Positions 40,319-52,983 of a DNA stretch of 64,000 nucleotides are shown piece by piece (the first letter of the stretch is position 1; every line of letters starts with the position of its first letter). Source of the DNA: Todiramphus chloris collaris (lineage: Eukaryota; Chordata; Aves; Coraciiformes; Alcedinidae); NCBI GenBank assembly GCA_025345505.1, contig JANVCC010000077.1, forward strand, positions 7,384,414-7,448,413. The letters are read 5' to 3'. A program made the translations under genes and the position numbers. The notes below the pieces were generated by a model that saw only the letters and a program-made list of their open reading frames with translations, was not told the DNA's origin and did not search any database.

Positions 40319-41237
40319 AAGGCTGTCTTGAAATTCAGTTAATAGAGACAGCCCTATGCATAAGCTGATGAATTGGCTGAGGATTTAGGACAGTTTATTA
40401 AATAAGATATCAATATTATGTCTTAATTAAAAGTACTATGCAGGGGGAAAAAGGAGGATTTTTATTCAAAATGCCTAACTTTGAAAGGAATACCTCAGTT
40501 TTCAGGAAAAGCCTACCCCACCAAACCCAACAAAAAGCCCAAGTAAAAATTCCTTCAGTCTCTACTCCTTTTCTTGTATACTATGGTACCAAAAGAATAA
40601 TGTTATTGTTGGTTTTATGTCACTGTTTGACAAAATGGTTTCCCATAGGTTTTGTAAATTTTATACTAGCTATTGTTGCATAAAGTTTGCAGTCAAATCT
40701 GTAGAAAATCATGATTGAAATTTTTGACAGATCTTTTTTGTGATTTGTGATAATCCTATAGCTCCTATTTTTGTTTAAGCCAGATAAAACAAAGTAGAGC
40801 TTATTCTCGCACCTTCAGTCAGTGAGGTGTAATTATTTTACATGCACATCTTGTGTAATTTTTAAATTTATTGTCTTATTATTTTGCTTGCTTTTACCCA
40901 CATAGGATGCCAGAACATATCTCTTAACTGTCTAAGAAATAGAGGTTAGTTAGGCTCTTCCTGGGCTCTGCACAGGAAAGTGACTTTTTCAAAGTACTGT
41001 TTGAACCACTCACAGTTGTGCAGGACATGTGGGGTGATTTGTGCTGTAAAGATGTATTTTCCACTCTCCACAACTTACTAGGAAATCTAGACAAAGAGTC
41101 TAAAGTCAACCTAGCTTTTAGGTGGCTGTGATTTTTCTGGGAGGGTTCCACCTGCTGCATATTTCAGTTTTGACTTCTGGTTTGCTGGTAGCTTGCCATA
41201 TGTTTCACATGCTGTTTTGTCTGTTTTGTTTTTACAG

Positions 41238-41370
41238 TCAGTTAAAAACTACACCAAATGTCATGTGAGGAATGAACAGATCTGCAATAAACTGACCAGC
41301 TGCAAAAGCTGCTCTCTACACCTGAACTGCCAGTGGGACCAGCGGCAGCAGGAGTGCCAGGCACTCCCTG
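41238..41370 (+). CDS. ATRNL1: ATRNL1 exon: third PSI module
   Basis: The exon is 133 bases, phase 0 in and phase 1 out. Acceptor is TTTTTACAG; donor is CCTG|GTAAGG. It encodes SVKNYTKCHVRNEQICNKLT, then SCKSCSLHLNCQWDQRQQEC and QALP. The Cys-x(7)-Cys-x(5)-Cys-x2-Cys-x(5)-Cys-x-Trp pattern is a PSI module; KNYTK is an N-glycosylation sequon. With the preceding exon it makes a 252-base pair of exons bounded by phase-1 introns. Confidence 0.97.
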
Positions 41371-42664
41371 GTAAGGGCTATGGGAGTTGATTTCAAAACT
41401 GAATATATCGCCTCCATTGTTGACTTAACAGTATTTGTGCATTCAGTAGAGCTGGCTTTGTTTTGCTCATGCTGACTCTCCCTGCCTGGCTGTGTCTGTA
41501 CAGGTGAACACAGATGTAATTACATCCCTGATTGGTATATCAGTGCTATCTTTAATCGTGTTAGGAGAGATAATAATAATACTAGCGAAAGGCATAATGG
41601 CAGAGGTACCTCTGCACAAGCCAGTGATGAGTTCTAGCCTGTGGGGATCCCTGAGTGCAGAGCTGAACTGCCACACTGAATCCTTTGCTGTTACATATTC
41701 ACTGACACTTTTACTTTTGATAGCTTGGGTTTTATCTTTTAAATTATACTTCAATTATACTTCAGTTTTCCTGTGCAGATAGGGCCTAAGATCTGGCTTC
41801 TTGATTGTCTAATGTTGGTAATACTATGAAAGCGGTGAACATTAAAATGCTAATGTAAAATATTCTCAGAAGGTGACTGTTAATATTCTGAAATAATATT
41901 TATTCTGTAATTCATATTCATAACCACATATATGCGTTAGATATCAGAACCTTTTCCATCTGATCTTTGTACAGATGATGTTAATGAACGCATTTTTTTT
42001 TTCACAGAGATTATTCGTTAAATAACTTTTTTAATCAATTTAGTCTGTGCAGTTTAAAACTTCATTTGTGTAATCTGTCTAAAGACTGACTATAACAGTT
42101 GCTCTGAATTACTTACTCATCTTTTAATACTTACCTGAATCTGAGTGATGATGAAATATGTTGAAGAAGAAATATTTCTAAGATGTTATCTGAATTTCCT
42201 ATAATTCTGATTGCATTTGTATTTAGGCAAATCTAAATGCAAAGATAGAATGGTAAAGCAAAGACAGGGTAAAGTTGTGATCTCTTGGTTACAGGACAGC
42301 TGTTTTCAGAGTTTAGGTTAACATTTAGGTTAAGTGATTGGTTAAAGCACTATTAATTATATATGTAATCTAATCCTTAATATTTAGTTGTGCTCAAATC
42401 TGAATACAGAGGAGAAATAGCACCATGCCGATATTGATACACTGATACTTAGCATATACCTTGTAAATATTTAATAAGTTGTTAAAAGTTCCTTTTCATA
42501 AAAAACACTTTTTAATATGATACTGTGTGATCTTTTGGAACTTATGTGGTGTGGAAAGGGAAATTGAGCATGGGGTGTATTTTGAATTATGATCTCAGGG
42601 AGATAAAATTCAGACTCCCTTAGGTTTTCCTGACTCAGCTTTAATTGTATGCTTTTTACACTAG
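41371..42664 (+). other. ATRNL1: Intron, 1.3 kb
   Basis: GTAAGG donor; acceptor TTTTTACACTAG. Overlapping open frames on both strands at 41467-41782 (95 and 96 aa) show a hydrophobic stretch on + but no family match. No repeat recognised. Confidence 0.85.
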
Positions 42665-42846
42665 CTCATCTGTGTGGGGAAGGATGGAGTCATGTTGGAG
42701 ATGCCTGCCTTCGAATAAATTCTAGTCGCGAAAGCTATGACAATGCCAAGCTGTATTGCTACAATTTAAGTGGGAATCTTGCCTCATTAACAACCTCAAA
42801 AGAAGTGGAATTTGTTCTGGATGAGATACAGAAGTACACACTTCAG
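42665..42846 (+). CDS. ATRNL1: ATRNL1 exon: C-type lectin domain, N-terminal half
   Basis: The exon is 182 bases, phase 1 in and phase 0 out. Acceptor is CACTAG; donor is CTTCAG|GTAACT. It encodes AHLCGEGWSHVGDACLRINS, SRESYDNAKLYCYNLSGNLA, then SLTTSKEVEFVLDEIQKYTLQ. GW, the first two cysteines, Y-x-N-A-x-x-Y-C and LASL are the standard opening of a long-form C-type lectin domain: beta-1, helix 1 and helix 2. NSS and NLS are sequons. The second half lies almost 10 kb downstream. Confidence 0.97.
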
Positions 42847-43888
42847 GTAACTTAAGTAACGAGAATTGATGGTTATGTGAATTAAGTTTGCTTTGAGGAA
42901 TCTATTTTAGGAATTTGTCGAAAAAGAGACAAGTTTATGCCTTCAGAGAAATGTAGCATGGCGCTAAAGACTGATACGTGTGATGTGTAGGATATTAAGG
43001 AAATGGCATGTTTAAAGCTAATGACACAGCAGTTGCCAAGTGTTGCTCTTACCAAATTTGAATGTTACAGGTTATTGTTTATTTTCAAGAATGTGACTCG
43101 AGAGAATGTCTGGAACACTGATCTGGGAAATCTCAGCCTTTTTCAATACACTGTGAGCAGGAATCAAAACAAGACAAAGTAATTTTCACTGTAATAGAGG
43201 GGAAAAAAAAAAAATCCTGACTTTCATATTATGCATCAAACTGCTCACAGGATTCTTTTGGGTGGCAAGTAGCTAGGCTGAACACAGTTGAGAACAGGGA
43301 GGTACTGAAGATTTATACTTCTCTGGAAAGTCCTAGCTCCCTATATAACGGGTATGTGGGATCAAAGGGTCACAGAGAAACTATACTACTATGTGAAGCG
43401 TGGAAATTCCTTGCACGGTAGAACTTGAATGAGGCAGGATCTAATTAGCTTTCTGTGGTAGTGGTGAGGGAAGGAGAGGGCTGAAAACTCTTACATTCCT
43501 CTGGCAAATACAGGAAGCTGCCATCAGACTGTTCCTTACAAAAGTGATCCATATTAATTTGTTAACTGTGAGAGGACAGAAGGGAAGTTGAAGACTAATT
43601 ACCTGTCTCTGGGTGGTCAGGTTCAGTTTTTTAACACTTAAATGTGCAAATGCTGATTGCTGTGTTGAACTGTTGTAAAACCTCCCCACAACATTGAAAT
43701 GAGTATATGCTCAAAAGAGGTCAAGCCCAACAGTGTACAGTCAGAGGAGATGTTTTAACAAAAGAAGATTCTATTACAAGCAAATCAACTCACCTTAGCA
43801 AAGGACATTTTAAAATAAGTGTATACTTTAGAAATCAAAATAATAAAATCACAAATGGCAATGATTTCTCTAATTGTTTTGTTTCCTT

Positions 43889-43907
43889 CTCCCCCCCCTC
43901 CCCCCTT
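43889..43907. repeat. C-rich tract
   Basis: Eight C's, one T and six C's on the sense strand within the lectin-domain intron. Confidence 0.85.
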
Positions 43908-46900
43908 CCTGTCTCTCCCATAATTTCTATTGAAATACTGCACTGCAGGCCTTCAAATCTGATAGTGTATGCTAGAGTATTGATATGATTGATATAACCT
44001 GATGGGATTTAGGTGTAGGTGAGAAATAGCTTTTTTTAATGTGTGGAAGCTAGATTTTTCTTATATCTCAGAGCTTAGAACTTCTACAAGGTTACATCCT
44101 GCTGAGCATATCTTTATTTAATGATGTATGTCATAAGCCAATGTGATGATGTAAATTTGAGATACCTCACGTACAGTATATGCAATTGTAGACAAATGTA
44201 CATGCTTTTAAAGTATATCTTGGGTAAATGATCATTTAGGTATCAGAATCTGTAATGAAATGCTACCACGACTTATCCTCATGTTTTCAGTGGCAGTTAG
44301 GAAAAAAAAGAATTTTTTTTTTTACGTTGATATCTGCCTGTCCAGTTACATTTTTTTCTACGTGAGGCAGCCTAAATATCTTATCAGGTGTGACAGAGGC
44401 TCTCTGAAACGTCTTGATTTTCTTCTGCTTGTCTTTTGCTCTCAAAATGCAATCATAATGATTTAAGGAGTGACATTTCATTTTAGACGGCTTGTTTTTC
44501 TAATGGTGGTGAAGAGTTCACAACTGTAGTTAGAGCAACTGTGAAGTGGACACTGTGCCTTTAATATGTATCCTCTATGGTGAAGTTTGAGTGTTTAAAT
44601 TCAAAGGTTTTTTTTTTTTTTGTTTATGTGAAACAAAATCCTTTTGGGATTATTGAATGTGTTAGAGCAACCTTTGAAATATGAATATGGTTCTGTTTTT
44701 ATCTCTGCTTTATTTGATATTCTTATACTGAGAAAAGAAAAACAATTTTAACTGTTGTGTATTTTACAAACTGTTAAAATATTGTCAGTAAATACTACAG
44801 CCTGGAAGAATTTAGGAGTTCTTTATTGTTCATAGAAACAATGTGGGATTTTGTAGATTATTTTATAAGACACAAAATCCTTGTTCTGGGACAAATTTAG
44901 GACAATTACTTTGTCGTGTTTATAATAATACAAAGCAGTGATGTTTTGGAAAGATTGAAAGGGAGGAGGCTGCCATTGTCTCCACACCCTGTCCAGACCT
45001 TATTATGTATCAATAATTTCTCTTAATTCCTGTATCAAATAGGAAATCAATAGATCGCATCCTTATGAGGGATAAGAAAAGATTAATTTGGTACTAAAGA
45101 AAGGGACAAAAGAAAGACCTTTGTAGTATGAATTTAAACGCTGCTGAATTTGCAGATGTATTCTAAAACAATCACCAATAGTTTAAAGTCTAATTTGTAT
45201 TTTTCATTGGAAATAAATGAAATTCTTTAAGAGAAAGCCAAAATAAATGCAATGGATAGGCTGCAGATTCTTGTACCAAAGCAAAATGACACTTGATATT
45301 TTTTTCTTATATGCTGTTTTATTGACCTAGTAAGCAAAATATTATGAAAGGGAAGATTTGAGTTTTTCCACAAAGTAGATTAAACAGCAGTATGAGGTTA
45401 ATTAATTGTTCCTGCTAATATTCAAATGTTGTATATTCATTTAAAAGTGCAATTAGTTCTCTTGGGAGTTTGCTTACAACTGTGGGATTTAACTAAATAT
45501 AATAATTTTCTTATTAGCATGCAATAAATTCTGAGAAGATTTAGTTTTGGTGTAGTAAGCATAAACAAAGATGAGAACAGTTTTAAACAATGCTTTTCAT
45601 TATATAAACTGTTTACAACTTTAACTCACTTGTTCTCAGGGCTAAGCATCCTTTATAAATTACACTTGAGTGTAGGTTGCAGCTAATTAGTGAGCTTTGC
45701 ATGGGAATGTTATTCCTTGTTAGCTCAAAGTATTCTCAGAGGACTGTATGTTCTTGTGGGTTTATTGCATGTTTGTTTGTAGTGAAGCTGACATCTACTT
45801 TTTTCCTGAATTAGTCTCTTTACTACAGTTTTGAGCAGTTCTACTTTACTTTTTGTGGCTTTGGTAGTCTAATAAATTATTTCAGCACTTTGTCTCCATT
45901 TTAGAGTTGTGACATTGATTGTCCATTAGTTCACCTCTAGTTTAACTGTCTTTCTGCTTTCAGAAAGTGGGGAGCTGATCTCACTTTGGATGCTTTAGAA
46001 AAGAACCTGAAATTCCCCCAAATTTATCCCTTCTAAAGAAGAAAGCTCAAGTGTATCTAAACCAAAGTCCCACTGGAATACTAGCTATAATCTCTGCAGA
46101 TGGAAACTGGGGAAGTTGTAGTCTTTTCAGTTTGCCAGATCTTGCGTGGCTTTTTTAACCAGTACCACAACAGCAAAATTTGAAAAGACTAGGAGAAATA
46201 AGTGTTCTTATGACCTAATACGTGACTCCTACTAATAACTACATCTAGATGTCATCATTTGTGTCTAATAGATACTGAGACACCGTGAAGCTTGCTTCCC
46301 ATGCTTATAATGTGTCATTCACTAGGTAAATATTTACAAAATTAGAAATGTGTAGGTACCTAGCATAGTTAGGATTGATGCATAAAGAATAGAAACCAAG
46401 CAGTCAGGTAGTAAGTAGAATGGATGGGTTCTCTTCATATAGGTCCTTTTCAGTAAACAGATTATTTTTCTCCATAATGATGTAAGGAGGAGGCAAACCA
46501 GCTGCAAGCTCTTCTCAAAACTGAATGTTGTGGAAATGTGAGCAATAAGGGGCCACTGTAATTTCAAAATTTAGTAGTATGTTTCTTCCCAGGGCAACTG
46601 TTTTCCTAGAAATCAAGGAATTCAAATGATTCTTGAAATGTTTATTGAAGTTTGTGATGCACACATTAGAAAATGAGTCAGAAGTGTATTGTACACTTCA
46701 AGGAAAATTTAAGTACTTAAATGAAAGGAATTTAAATAAAGGTGGAGATAAATTTCTGAAAGAGATATGTAATTCCTTATCAATTTTTATAATTAAGGAG
46801 AAGAGACAAATTTTGAACCTCAGTGGTATTTGGCTATTCAGTAAAGGTAGACTTGCTCACTTCACTCATCTGTCAGTCATTCATTAGTCCTCATTAAATT

Positions 46901-47881
46901 GGTGCTGAGGCAGCAGCAGTGCCTGAAAAAATGTTTCATGACTATAAATGATCACATTCACTGTAGAGCTCAAATCAACTCAGTCCAACTTAAATTTTTT
47001 AAATTTAACATGAAGTGTCAGCTCTCTAGTTAATGTTACGCAACTTTATTTTCGACCAGTACCATAATTACTACTTAGAAGACATTGAAAATTTGGTGAT
47101 TCTGAATAAGAGAAAAGCACATTTTTGAAGTTATTAGTGATTAGTGTTTAGTAAATTCCTGTAATGACTAAAAACTTGCCTTATGTTCAATTAAATAGGA
47201 TCGTAGATGTGGGTACATAATGCATGATATGCATCGTGTGATTGTAATTTTGCTCTTCCATCAGATGAAAACAATACTCTGTCCAGAAGTTTGTGTCAGT
47301 ATTTAATAATTCCTATATCTTTTCTAACAACATAAAGGTTGATTTCTCACTTAAAAGGGTTTTTGGCAACTTGTAATCAGTGTTATAAAAGACTGTTCTA
47401 TAAACCAGATAAATTGTGACTAGCTGCATTTCAAGCAGAAGTATATGGCTTCAAAGATGGGCTGTGAATTTGAAACACTGGCCCAGAAAGAAACAGATGA
47501 GAGAAGAAACATCTCCTAGAGTATGGTTCTAAATTTTAAATACTGTAGTGCGATAAAGCTTTGGAATAGTTCTCAAGATACATTTGATTGCCTTCTCCAG
47601 TGCAACATTAGTAAGGCCCATTACAAGCTTTCCCAAAATGGATTTGGCTAGCTGCTGTTTATTGTATTGCTTTGTCTCACTGTGAAATTTTACTGTGATA
47701 ATTCTGGGTATTTTCCTCTCTCTCTCTCTTGAAAAAAAACTAAACCAAAACCAAACTCAAAACCTGATCACTTACCTTGAATGCTATTGAGTAAACTTGG
47801 TTATGTTTGGTATTGTTTTAAAATGAGTTGTATATAATCTATAATGGGATTTCTCTTAGATATGCCTTGGGGCCTGTTTTT

Positions 47882-47966
47882 CTTTTTATTTTTTTTTAAT
47901 TTTTTAAATTTTATTTTTATTATTATTTTATTTTATTTTTTTTCTTTTTCCCCCCCCCCCCCCCCC
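47882..47966. repeat. T-rich tract followed by C17
   Basis: About 68 bases of T with some A are followed by 17 consecutive C's at 47950-47966. The exact C count may be uncertain because such runs are hard to sequence. Confidence 0.85.
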
Positions 47967-50921
47967 AATTCTCCAATGAAACATTTGGAAGTATAGGTAA
48001 TTTTTTTTCTGGAATACTGTAACACACCTTATTCTCAAAAGTTATCTCAGTTGAACAGACAGAATATGAGCAGTGGTATTCTAAATTCAGGTTTAAACAA
48101 ATTTTGATCTATACATGTTGAATAAAAATAGGAAAGTAATAGATTGGCATTCATTATTTGCTCCTATGAGCTTCTGTGTCTTCTATCCTTTCCTCTTCCC
48201 ACATGAAGGAAAAATTAAGGCCAAGTATTATGAACTTTGCCATTTCACATAGAAATCTGTAATGTAATTTAAATAATTCCTAAATCCTATAAGGAATAAT
48301 TGTCTTCATAGTTTAGTCAAAAAGCTATCATTTGTTTTAGTGACTTTTTGTGGATCTATCATGATGAAGATGAAATGTAGTTTTTAGTTCTTCACAGTTT
48401 TAAATAGGACAAAAATGCTCAATGCTGATGTCTGAAGTAATGATAAATAATTAGTTAAAAATATAATGACATTTAGAAGTTAAAAAATTATAAAGGCCTA
48501 AAGAGATCATTCCCTAGATAGAGTTGAGAATCTTGGTTAGGAGATTCAAAGTTAAGATTATGATTCAAAGCAAATGGTTAGTCTCTTGTGTATGCAAAAC
48601 AAAAGTTTTTCTGTTGCTTATTAATAGCAGTAGCAGGCACTAAGGCTCAAGTATTAGGGAAGTGAAGGCATCAAATGAAGAAGTATTTTGATAGATAATG
48701 TATAAAAATGTGACATGCTATTATTTTAACTACTAAATTTTTCCAACTCTTAATATATTTTCTTCTGCTTGACTGAAAAAATACTTTGGCTAGAAAATAT
48801 TTGAAGTCATTTTAGGTTTTATAGCATCAACAAAAAGCAGGCAATATTGCCTGTGTTCTTGTTGCATATTCATGGAAAAGTGTCAGAACTGAATATTAAT
48901 AGAACATGAGTAACACATTTTCCTTATGGCCTGTTTGTATGCACCGTGTCACTGAAAATTCACTGCTGTCTTTTTATGTTTGTGCATACTTGTATGTAAC
49001 ATCTGAAGGGACATCCCTTTTACATTGTCTCTGTGAGACTGAACTCTTTATGAATAGCAGTTTCGACTTTCAACCTGCGTTCCTGCTAGCGCTTTGTTCA
49101 TCAAGAGACAAGTGAGCAGAATGACCACAATTTTAACCAAGTTTCAAGGTACTAGCAGCAGTGAAATGGAGCTGTACCATTTGTTTGGTTTCTAAATGAG
49201 AGAAAGTAGTTAAAGACCCAAATTGGACTAGGTTGTCCATTCTTTTCTTGAAAGCTAGAGCATTGTAGAGTATACTTTACAATAAGGAATTCTTACACCT
49301 TCTCTAGAGATGGAAAAAAAAAGTGGGGGAGGAAGCTCTGATAAAATCTGTAGCTTTTAGCAGGAGATATCAGCCTTGCTGAAATCAAACATGTTCTGCT
49401 AGGGGCAAGACCTGAAGTGTGTCCTGCTGAGCTTAGGCAGTGAAGGTGTCCAGGTGACCTTATGCCTCCTTACCAATGCAACACATGATGATCGTGCGTG
49501 TGGCATTAAAGGAGAATTCTAGTAATGGCAACCAGGTGGATTTGGACTTGTCATTCACTTCTGCCCTAGTGGCTGAGAACTCCAGCAAATGTGGACTACT
49601 TTAAAGCTCCCAGGAAAATTGTGACATGCATTAGATACTGTAAGAGAGAGCTTGAAGAACTGAGATAGGCAAAGTCAAGTCACTCTGGAAAAGTTTCAGT
49701 ACATTTCTGCTCACCTATTGTCTGGCTGCGTAGTAATAAGCTGATTAGCAGGACAGCCCTGCTGTGGGAAGACAAAGGTTCTTGAATAAAAATAATTTCA
49801 CGAACTATGTCATGTCATTGTTTCCCAAAAAGATCTGGCATGTGTACATGTTCACATGTGTATTCATTCACATGTGTGTTGGAGCTTTTCCTCCTTCCTC
49901 CAGTAGAAAAGGAACAGATTCTGACTGAGTTGTAGGCTCTTTTTCAACTCTGAATCTGAACAACGTACTAAATGTCAAATACAGTAAGGATAGGATAGGT
50001 TTCTCTGTTGTGGTTTTGGGGCATCTTGAAAGTATACGTTCATCAAGGCCTTGGGAAAGAAAGAACAAGTCTTCAGAAGTCTCTGAGGAGTAACTTTCTT
50101 CCCATTTATACATTGAGCAAAGATCATCTGACCTTCCAGTAAATAAGCTGGTATTTTTGAGAAGAAAAAGTAGACATGCTTGGGACTGCTTTCATGTCAA
50201 CAAGTGTTTTTCTGAAGAGTTCATTTCTACTATGTTTTTCACCCACCTGGTTTGATAACAGTATTTTTCAAGAGGCTTGGAAACTAGAATCTCACATCAG
50301 TGAGTTCTGGGTACAGAGAACAGGCAGTCTGGTTTCCTTCCTGTCTGATCCTCTTCAGAAACCTCTTTGGCAAGATATTCAAAGTGAAGGAATCAGTTTC
50401 CTACATTCATTTTGCATTAAATGAAACCACCACAGAGTTCAAGTTTTCAACTCTCATTATTTCTTAAGCCTGAAGAAGAAACTTGGTTGGCATTCTCATT
50501 TAGCACCTTTGAAGTTCCTCAGTTACTTCAAGTGCTTTGAGAATCTCAGCTATAATGACTGAACTTTTCATCAGTTTGAGAGATAAGGACTAGATTTATG
50601 TTTGTTTATTTGTGTTTTTCTTAAGAAATTAGTTTGATAGTCACAACAGACTGGTGGCTGCAGGTCAAAGGTGGAACTTCCTGAATTCTCTAGTCACTAT
50701 TACTTTTTTCTGTTGGCTTTTGTGCAGTGCTGCAGCAGTCATTTTTGCTCATACGCTTTGGTACTTTCAATACACAATCCCTGCTATTGCCAGCAGACTT
50801 CAGCTGTAGTCCACCACATCATGGAATTAATGCCACATAATAGAGTATGTGATTTAAGCATGTCCTTGGAGCATTTTGGTGGCCTACTTCTCATCTATTT
50901 ACCATATTTTAATCAGACATT

Positions 50922-50938
50922 GAAAAAAAAAAAAAAAA
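50922..50938. repeat. Poly-A run
   Basis: About sixteen A's in the intron. No retrocopy or target duplication is visible next to it. Confidence 0.7.
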
Positions 50939-52436
50939 GTGTTTTGGATAATCGCTTTTTAGCATCCTAACAACATGCCCAGAGCAGCATCAGGGAGCCT
51001 GCAAGGTGGTAGCTTCGATGGTGTGTATTTAATAGCATGCTAATCGGTGTTCAGGTTTGTATTTTGATGTGTTACACTAGCAAAGAGCCAAGGATGGTAC
51101 ATATGGACTTTGAGATATCTGACATAAAGAGTACAAGTTGTCCAGGTATTACAGCTATTAAGAATGATGGTGAATTAAATATGGAAGTAAGACACAAAAA
51201 CGGGTGATGGCATTTCTGCTGGATGTTCTCATTGCTGTTCAAGACTCTCCCAGAGTGCATCACTGCTTATGGAATGAAACATTCTTAGTCGGTTGCTGGC
51301 TTATTTAAGTTTATTCTTGCATCTGTAAGTCTGTTAGTTGCTGTAGCAATTTTTATTTGATCATGCTCCCTACTGATAGATGAAGAGGAGAACATAGGGG
51401 ATTGCAATTTAGGGAGATTAGGAATACTGATTATCTACCTACTGATTTTTAACAAAGTAATTAACACTGGCATTTCTGAAGCAAAATTAATAATCCTTCA
51501 TATTTCAGTTTGGTCTAATGAGGCAGGGGAAAAAGAGAAATGCTCTGATCAGTTGTAGATTTCAGAGCTCTGTAAGATTTTTTTAGCCATAGTTTAAACA
51601 TGAGTGGCCAAAGAAAGATGTGAGATCAAAGATGAAAGATGTCTCAGAGTTGATGGCAGGGACTGTTGGTTCACTTATCAAATAGATCTTGAACTCTGGA
51701 AGGCTACCTTTAGGTATGTTAGTGTTTTACTTTGGCCTGTGAATTAAATCAGTTGAGAACCTAATTCGCTATCAGATCAACATCTCTGCTTGGAGCAGAG
51801 AACATCTCTCCTTTGCAAAGTGCAGATGGCTGTGGTGTTTAGCACTCTGGTGTTCACCTGCCACCACACACCTCTCACAGCCCAGAGTCTCTACATTTCC
51901 GTTCCTTTTCTGTAGTGTTAGTGGAAACTGCCTGCACAGAGATTAAATGAGGAAATGTGTTTGGTTTTGGTATCTTGAGATGCTCCTTGATGGGAGCAAG
52001 AATTGTATGTAGATTTATCCTGGAATAAGCCAAGGCATTTATTCCTCAAAATCTGCTTTTTCTCTTGGTAATCAACTGAAGAAAAAATTATAAAAATGAG
52101 TAGAATTTCTGATGCGATTTTACTGATATGTCCTAAATATTTTTTGAGAATGAATGCTTTTTATGTTTTCTAGACTACTTTTTTCTATAACTCACAAACC
52201 AATAATAAAAACGCATTCAATGTGTGTTTAATGGCATGGAAATTGTGTATGTGCCGCTTTCATCTCTGTTTCTGAATTGCCTAAAGATTTTGATCAGTAT
52301 CAGCAGTACAGATTTTGGAGTGTGGAACATTTATCCTGTTCTTGCATGAACTTTGATTTCCGTGAATTGCTGTTGAGTTATGTGTATTTTCTCATCCACA
52401 TTGGCCTAGCAATTAGTAATCAGTGTAATAGCCACT

Positions 52437-52452
52437 GGGGGGGGGGGGGGGG
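52437..52452. repeat. G16 homopolymer
   Basis: Sixteen consecutive G's on the sense strand, about 320 bases upstream of the exon at 52770. It could form a G-quadruplex in DNA or pre-mRNA. Length may be uncertain. Confidence 0.85.
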
Positions 52453-52769
52453 CGGAAAATCATTGGGACCTTTTGGTCTGGTTTCTGACTGTATCAAATA
52501 ATAGTATATAAGAATTGACTTGGAATAGAAGAAACAAAGATTTTTTAGTAGAACAGAGGCATGTAGTGCTGTTCAGCAAGATAGAACAATTAATGTAAAA
52601 ACTGTATGGACAATGTTGAGATGATAAAGTGAGAAAACAATATGGTGAATTCTCTCAAAATGTGAAGCTGTTGCTGCTGTTATTCTTTGAAATGTTTTGG
52701 GGGTTGGGGAGAAAAAAACCCCAAGCTTTTTAACTAATTATCTCACATTTGTTTCATTCTGATTCACAG

Positions 52770-52983
52770 AAAATTTCACCTTGGGTAGGCTTACGCAAGA
52801 TCAACATCTCCTACTGGGGATGGGATGACATGTCTCCTTTTACAAATACAACTCTGCAGTGGCTTCCTGGAGAGCCAAATGACTCTGGCTTCTGTGCATA
52901 TCTAGAAAGAGCAGAGGTGGCAGGTCTGAAAGCGAATCCATGCACTGCAATGGCAGATGGCCTTGTGTGTGAAAAACCTGTTG
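52770..52983 (+). CDS. ATRNL1: ATRNL1 exon: C-type lectin domain, C-terminal half
   Basis: The exon is 214 bases, phase 0 in and phase 1 out. Acceptor is GATTCACAG; donor is GTTG|GTAAGC. It encodes KISPWVGLRKINISYWGWDD, MSPFTNTTLQWLPGEPNDSG, FCAYLERAEVAGLKANPC and TAMADGLVCEKPV. PWVGL is the 'WIGL' core motif. All three C-terminal cysteines (FC, PC, VC) are present, so with the first half the long form has its six Cys. The EPN calcium/sugar motif is intact, but the WND motif usually placed just before the NPC cysteine reads LKA, so calcium-dependent sugar binding is doubtful. NIS, NTT and NDS are sequons. Confidence 0.97.

Larger units (their letters stand above)
33531..41237 (+). other. ATRNL1: Intron, 7.7 kb
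   Basis: GTGAGC donor; acceptor TTTTTACAG. It carries a decayed PIF/Harbinger transposase at about 35150-35630, a CR1 tail at about 40225-40318, a perfect small hairpin at 38777-38799, a 20-base tandem duplication at 39481-39518 and a T/CTTC run near 36258-36305. The open frames at 36357-36722 and 39974-40342 lack domain content; the latter runs into the CR1 tail. Confidence 0.85.
42847..52769 (+). other. ATRNL1: Intron, 9.9 kb, splits the lectin domain
   Basis: GTAACT donor; acceptor GATTCACAG. It holds two C-tracts on the sense strand (43889-43907 and 47950-47966), a G16 tract at 52437-52452, and GGGGGTTGGGG at about 52699-52709 close to the acceptor. A poly-A run lies at 50922-50938. A stretch at about 45420-45740 is dense in TAATTA/TTTGCAT/AACAAT-type words. 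Open frames at 46633-46887, 49868-50424 and 50671-50970 have no recognised content. Confidence 0.85.

Noticed and set aside
39974-40342. 122-aa open frame as a possible small gene
   Set aside because: Its 3' part is the non-coding tail of a CR1 element; the rest has no domain.
41467-41782. Overlapping frames on both strands, one with a membrane-like stretch, as an alternative membrane exon
   Set aside because: No family similarity, and the real membrane segment is expected well downstream of the laminin-EGF modules.
50922-50938. Poly-A run as the tail of a processed pseudogene
   Set aside because: No gene-like sequence upstream and no flanking duplication.
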